Below are positions 60,377 through 64,000 of a stretch of 64,000 nt of DNA, piece by piece. The position numbers and the translations under genes were made by a program. The stretch is from Actinopolyspora halophila DSM 43834 (GTDB lineage: Bacteria > Actinomycetota > Actinomycetes > Mycobacteriales > Pseudonocardiaceae), in NCBI RefSeq assembly GCF_000371785.1, contig NZ_AQUI01000002.1, forward strand, positions 4,451,352 to 4,515,351, given 5' to 3'. Below the pieces are notes generated by a model. The model searched no databases. It saw nothing but the letters and a program-made list of their open reading frames with translations, and was not told the origin of the DNA. Numbering within the stretch: the first letter of the stretch is position 1; the number at the start of each line of letters is the position of its first letter.

Positions 60377-61516
60377 TTACTCCAGGGCTGCCAGCAGGTC
60401 CTCCAGCAGGTCGTCCACGTCCTCGATACCGGCCGATACGCGGACCAGCTCGGGCGGCACCTGCAACAGCGATCCGGCCGTGCTGGCGTGGGTCATCCTG
60501 CCGGGGTGTTCGATCAACGACTCCACCCCGCCGAGCGACTCGGCCAACGTGAACAGCCGCGTACGCGAGCAGACGTCGACGGCGGCCTGTTCCCCGTCGG
60601 CGTGGGTGAACGAGACCATCCCCCCGAAGCGCCGCATCTGCCCGGCCGCGACCTCGTGACCGGGGTGGTCCGCGAGGCCGGGGTAGAAGACCCGGGTCAC
60701 CTTCGGATGCTCGTACAGGGCGGCGGCGATCCTGGCCGCGTTGGCGCTGTGCTGCTCCATCCGTGCCGCGAGGGTCTTCACCCCGCGCAGGGTCAGCCAG
60801 GCGTCGAAGGGCCCAGGCACCGCTCCGGCGGTGTTCTGCAGGAAGGCCACTCCGTCGGCCAGCTCCTCGTCTGAGGTGACCACGGCACCGCCGACCACAT
60901 CGGAGTGCCCGCCCAGGTACTTGGTCGTCGAGTGCACCACCACGTCGGCCCCCAGCCGCAGCGGCTGCTGCAGGTACGGGGAGGCGAAGGTGTTGTCCAC
61001 GATCAGCTTCGTCGACGTCTCCGTCGCGATCCGGGCCAGCGCCGCCAGGTCCGCGATGTTCAGCAGCGGATTGGTCGGCGACTCCACCCAGAGCACCTTC
61101 GTGTTCGGGCGCACCGCGGCTCGGACCGCGTCCGGGTCCGAGACGCGCACCGGGGTGTACTCGACGCCCCAACCGGTCAGCACCTTGTCGACGAGCCGGA
61201 AGGTCCCGCCGTAGGCGTCGTCGGGGATGACCAGGTGGTCACCGGGCCGCAGCACGGAACGCAGCACCGCGTCGGTGGCCGCCATCCCGGAGGAGAAAGC
61301 GAGTCCGCGAGTGCCCGACTCGAGTGCGGCGAGGCACTCCTCCAGGGAGGTGCGGGTCGGGTTGCCGGTACGGGAGTACTCGTAACCGGCGCGCTGGTTT
61401 CCCACCCCGTCCTGGGAGTAGGTGGACGTCGCGTGGATGGGCGGGATCACCGAACCGGTCGATTCGTCGGGATGCTGCCCCGCGTGGATGGCACGAGTGG
61501 CGAAACCGTCGGTCAT
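60377..61516 (-). CDS. metB: Cystathionine gamma-synthase (MetB-type)
   Basis: A 379-residue Cys/Met-metabolism PLP enzyme. The PLP lysine is in VVHSTTKYLGGHSDVVGG, the phosphate-binding YSRTGNPTR precedes it, and VDNTFASPYLQQPL and SLGGVESLIEHPGRMTHAS are typical. Mycobacterial MetB occupies the same place next to greA. It makes cystathionine from an activated homoserine and cysteine, but cystathionine gamma-lyases look almost identical, so the direction is inferred from context. No SAM riboswitch is seen upstream. Confidence 0.88.
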   Translation of the reverse strand: MTDGFATRAIHAGQHPDESTGSVIPPIHATSTYSQDGVGNQRAGYEYSRTGNPTRTSLEECLAALESGTRGLAFSSGMAATDAVLRSVLRPGDHLVIPDDAYGGTFRLVDKVLTGWGVEYTPVRVSDPDAVRAAVRPNTKVLWVESPTNPLLNIADLAALARIATETSTKLIVDNTFASPYLQQPLRLGADVVVHSTTKYLGGHSDVVGGAVVTSDEELADGVAFLQNTAGAVPGPFDAWLTLRGVKTLAARMEQHSANAARIAAALYEHPKVTRVFYPGLADHPGHEVAAGQMRRFGGMVSFTHADGEQAAVDVCSRTRLFTLAESLGGVESLIEHPGRMTHASTAGSLLQVPPELVRVSAGIEDVDDLLEDLLAALE

Positions 61517-61665
61517 GCCGGGAACTCTACTGTCCGTGGCTCACCTGCTCGAACTCGGCTCTTCGAGCTCGGGCGCGCCGGAGCGGGATCTCTCGCTCGA
61601 CGGGAACGGTTCGGCGCTGCCCGCGCCGAGGCACACCACCCGAGCAACCGGGCCGGAAGCCTCGA

Positions 61666-62346
61666 TCAGTACTGGTTCGGCCACTGCTCCGGCGGGTAAC
61701 CGCCCCCCTGGGGATGCCACTGGGGATTGACCGGGGCGTTCCACCGCGGATCGCCGTGTCCCCCCGGAAAACCCTGGTACCCCCCGAAGGACTGCTGCCC
61801 CGGCTGTCCCACCGGGTAGCCGGGCTGACTCGGCACCGCCTGCGGAACCGCGTCCGGAACGACCCCCTCGCGCAGGTAGTTCCCCGTGGTCGGGGACAGG
61901 GCGAGCGCGATCGCCGCCAGCGACCCCACGAAGAAGCACAGCGGCCACAACAGCGGTTCCATATAGGTGATCCACCCGTAGGCGACGGCGGGCAGCACCA
62001 GACCGCCGACCAGCAGCCATCTGCCGAAGCGTTTGCGGGCGAGAACTCCGCTCGCGCCGACGAGCGGGGGAACCGAGAGCACCGCGATGCTCCCGACGGC
62101 CAACAGCACGTCGGTGATCGGCGGACTGACTCGGTTGAGCAGTATCACCAGCATGCCCACCTGGGTACCGAGCGCGACGAAGCAGCCGAGCAGGGCGGCC
62201 ACCCAGGAGGTGATTCCGCTGGAACCGGCCTGTTCGGTCCCGGCGGGCCACGCCTGGCCCCCGTACGGTTGTTGCCCCGCGGGAGGTGGCTGTCCCGGTA
62301 CGGCCCGGGCGAACTGCTGCCCACCTGGCGGCTGAGGAGGATGCAC
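61666..62346 (-). CDS. Proline/glutamine-rich membrane protein
   Basis: The 226-residue protein has a Pro/Gly/Gln-rich N-terminus (about residues 1-38), four hydrophobic segments (ITSWVAALLGCFVALGTQVG; ITDVLLAVGSIAVLSVPPLV; GRWLLVGGLVLPAVAYGWITY; LCFFVGSLAAIALALSP) and a second disordered Pro/Gln/Gly tail. It resembles the next gene in layout (membrane core between low-complexity tails). Unknown function, possibly a cell-envelope protein. No Shine-Dalgarno of note before the ATG at 62346. Confidence 0.65.
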   Translation of the reverse strand: MHPPQPPGGQQFARAVPGQPPPAGQQPYGGQAWPAGTEQAGSSGITSWVAALLGCFVALGTQVGMLVILLNRVSPPITDVLLAVGSIAVLSVPPLVGASGVLARKRFGRWLLVGGLVLPAVAYGWITYMEPLLWPLCFFVGSLAAIALALSPTTGNYLREGVVPDAVPQAVPSQPGYPVGQPGQQSFGGYQGFPGGHGDPRWNAPVNPQWHPQGGGYPPEQWPNQY

Positions 62347-62521
62347 GGCACTTCCCTCGACTGCTGGGGATAACGGCTGGCGAAGGAGTCCTCGCGGGCG
62401 GGCTCACGACCGCGGACGGCCGCGGCCCGCCCGCGGAGGAGTGCTCAGGAGATCGGCACCGCTCGGTCTCGCGAACGGGCGGCGGACTCGGCTGCCACCA
62501 GCTCCGCTCCGGGGGCTCCCG

Positions 62522-63889
62522 TCACCACTGCGGCGGTTGCTGCGGGTATCCACCCGGCTGGCCGTACGGCTGCTGGCCGTACGGCTGTTGCCCGTACGGC
62601 TGCTGCCCGTAGGGCTGTCCGGGCATGGGCTGACCGGGCTGGGCTTGCCCGGGCATCGGCTGGCCGGGCATGGGTTGGCCGGGCATCGGTTGCCCCGGCT
62701 GGGGCTGTCCCTGCATCCCCGGTGGGCCCTGCTGCGGCATCCCCGGCTGCGGTTGACCGTAGGGCTGCTGCCCCGGAGGCATACCCGGCTGCCCAGGATG
62801 ACCAGCCGGTGGGGGTGGCCCGTACCCGCCTGCCATCGCCGGTCCGGCGGCACTTTCCAGGTACGCCCGTGCCGCAGGCAGCATGGCCAACACCGCGGGA
62901 ACGACCGCGAACAGAATGGATACCAATCCGAGCAGACCGAATTGGTACGTGATCCAATTGATCACCACGCCGAGCGCCAGCACCCCGGAACCGCCGATCA
63001 TGACGAACGGCGCGAAATTCCTGCGCTGCAGGATGAGGACCCCGGCTGCCACCAGCGCCAGCGCACCGATGATCTGCAGGATGTTGAGCGTCACGATCAG
63101 CCCGGTCGACGGCAGGTCCGGTGCCTGAACACCGTACTGCTCGGAAAGCCGCGAACTGGCTTGCTGAAGCTGACTGGCGACGCTGAGGAAACCGAACAAC
63201 CCGATCAGCGCGAAGATCGCGGTCAAACTTCCCAGCCCGATGCCGCTCCAGGCAGCTCCCTGGGCCAGCCCCTTGTTGGGAGCCACTCCGCGTGCTCCCC
63301 CGGGGGGCTGCCCCGGGGGCGGTGGGGGCGGACCACCGTATCCACCCGGCTGTCCCGGAGGCTGCTGCGCGGGGAAACCGCCACTCGGGGTTCCCTGCTG
63401 CCCGGGCATTCCCGGTTGGGGTGGCCCCTGCATTCCCGGCTGCCCGGGCATCCCCGGCTGGGGCTGGCCCTGCATCCCGGGCTGCCCGGGCATCCCCGGT
63501 TGCGGCGGGCCCTGCATCCCCGGCTGGGGCTGCTGCTGCAGCCCCGGCTGCTCGTACATGGGCTGCTGTGGTGGCTGCATGGAAGGCGGAACGACCTGGG
63601 TCGCCCCACCCCCTCCCTCCTGCTGGTTCTGGGGCGCCGGAGCGGCCTGGTCGGCCTGCTGCATCATCTGCGCCGGGTTGACGACCTGCGTGGAGTCCGA
63701 TCCGGAAGCGCGGTCGTCCTGTTGCTCGCCCGCCGATTCCTGCGACTGCTGCGGGTCCATCCGCGAGGAGATCATCTGCGTTGAGTCCGGAGTGGACTCA
63801 TTGGTGTCGGCAGCGCCGGACTGCTGCTCCGCGGACGTATCCGGCGGCTGCTCCTGGTTACCACCTTCGGGTGTTTGTGGGGAGCTCAT
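62522..63889 (-). CDS. Large PGQ-repeat membrane protein
   Basis: The 455-residue protein has a long N-terminal low-complexity part (residues about 1-205) with Gln-rich, then [14 protein letters not shown]-type repeats, four membrane segments at about 215-345 ([77 protein letters not shown]), and a C-terminal tail of GQPMPGQP and QQPYG repeats. The membrane core looks like a small four-helix domain; the tails are disordered. Likely cell-surface or envelope-associated; function unknown. The repeats may be length-variable. Confidence 0.7.
   Translation of the reverse strand: MSSPQTPEGGNQEQPPDTSAEQQSGAADTNESTPDSTQMISSRMDPQQSQESAGEQQDDRASGSDSTQVVNPAQMMQQADQAAPAPQNQQEGGGGATQVVPPSMQPPQQPMYEQPGLQQQPQPGMQGPPQPGMPGQPGMQGQPQPGMPGQPGMQGPPQPGMPGQQGTPSGGFPAQQPPGQPGGYGGPPPPPPGQPPGGARGVAPNKGLAQGAAWSGIGLGSLTAIFALIGLFGFLSVASQLQQASSRLSEQYGVQAPDLPSTGLIVTLNILQIIGALALVAAGVLILQRRNFAPFVMIGGSGVLALGVVINWITYQFGLLGLVSILFAVVPAVLAMLPAARAYLESAAGPAMAGGYGPPPPAGHPGQPGMPPGQQPYGQPQPGMPQQGPPGMQGQPQPGQPMPGQPMPGQPMPGQAQPGQPMPGQPYGQQPYGQQPYGQQPYGQPGGYPQQPPQW
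62555..62700. repeat. Coding tandem repeats QQPYG and GQPMP
   Basis: Short direct repeats encode four QQPYG units (12-15 bp period) and then several GQPMP units. They lie inside the large PGQ protein and retain frame. Similar but longer repeats encode [13 protein letters not shown] units at about 63380-63540. Confidence 0.75.
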
Positions 63890-64000
63890 CGGGTTTTCCT
63901 ACCCCCTTGGGCGTAAACCTGGGCGTGTACACGGCCTACGCTATCCGACCGCGTAACGTGCAAGGTTCGACGTGTAACAAAAACTCATCGTCCCGCGATA
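63890..64000. promoter_or_regulatory. Upstream region of the PGQ-repeat membrane protein
   Basis: The last 111 bases are more AT-rich than the genes and contain the promoter of the 62522-63889 gene on the minus strand. No riboswitch fold or clear -10/-35 pair could be identified, and the next gene lies outside the window. Confidence 0.4.

Noticed and set aside
61517-61665. Possible SAM riboswitch upstream of metB
   Set aside because: No conserved SAM-I, II or IV core or pairing pattern was visible, and the gap is partly made of hairpin-free GC-rich sequence.
63380-63540. Repeat array considered as CRISPR or minisatellite
   Set aside because: The repeats are coding (PGMQG and PQPGMPGQ units) in frame with the membrane protein.

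Overview
The window comes from a high-GC actinomycete chromosome. Supporting marks are GTG/TTG starts, a mycothiol conjugate amidase, an Rv1083-like partner, DUF4307, GuaB1, DUF397/XRE remnants and small chaplin-like secreted proteins. Much of it follows the gene neighbourhood seen in Mycobacterium between metB/greA/mca and ychF (uppS, phoH2, fumC, glpX, xseA/xseB, lytB2/ispH), so the core is ancestral chromosome with accessory pieces inserted. A Pseudonocardiales-type organism (Saccharopolyspora or Actinopolyspora-like) is my guess; sequence alone cannot settle it. No rRNA, tRNA, CRISPR array or insertion sequence was found.

Layout. 1-7.3 kb is accessory: the C-terminal end of a NACHT NTPase, a divergent MarR/Bcr-type efflux pair, two small membrane proteins, an O-methyltransferase, and an Rrf2 regulator with an SDR and a SnoaL-like protein. 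7.5-8.9 kb is a scar-like region: a DeoR fragment, a degraded copy of the 3' end of ychF, and an arr-type rifamycin ADP-ribosyltransferase ending against the intact ychF. 9.9-19.2 kb carries DNA repair genes: an Ada/AlkA fusion, ogt, DUF2252, sbcC-sbcD and rmuC. 19.2-24.7 kb is a sugar locus with an FGGY kinase, a LacI regulator and a secreted GH172 (DUF2961) enzyme. 25-41.8 kb is mostly core: DUF6542, ispH, xseA, a small gene, xseB, DUF4245, glpX, two secreted trypsin-like proteases flanking a flavoprotein reductase, fumC, a TPR-GGDEF protein, DUF4288 and guaB1.

41.8-44.9 kb is a second scar: a frameshifted LysR gene, a kdgD-like fragment and an unusual NRAMP-like transporter, bracketed by two imperfect copies of the guaB1 3' end with its downstream hairpin, then XRE/DUF397 debris. 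44.9-64 kb is core again: phoH, DUF885, two chaplin-like genes, uppS, hemolysin III, a DUF255 thioredoxin-domain protein, a Pnkp-like kinase-phosphatase, mca, DUF4307, greA, an Lrp regulator beside HPPD, cystathionine gamma-synthase and two low-complexity membrane proteins.

Beyond genes, the window has a family of roughly 105-bp dispersed intergenic repeats, three hairpins sharing one loop sequence at gene 3' ends, a 40-bp perfect palindrome with a parS-like core, and two matching 21-bp operators for the Rrf2 regulator. These, with the two duplicated-3'-end loci, are the observations most worth following up.
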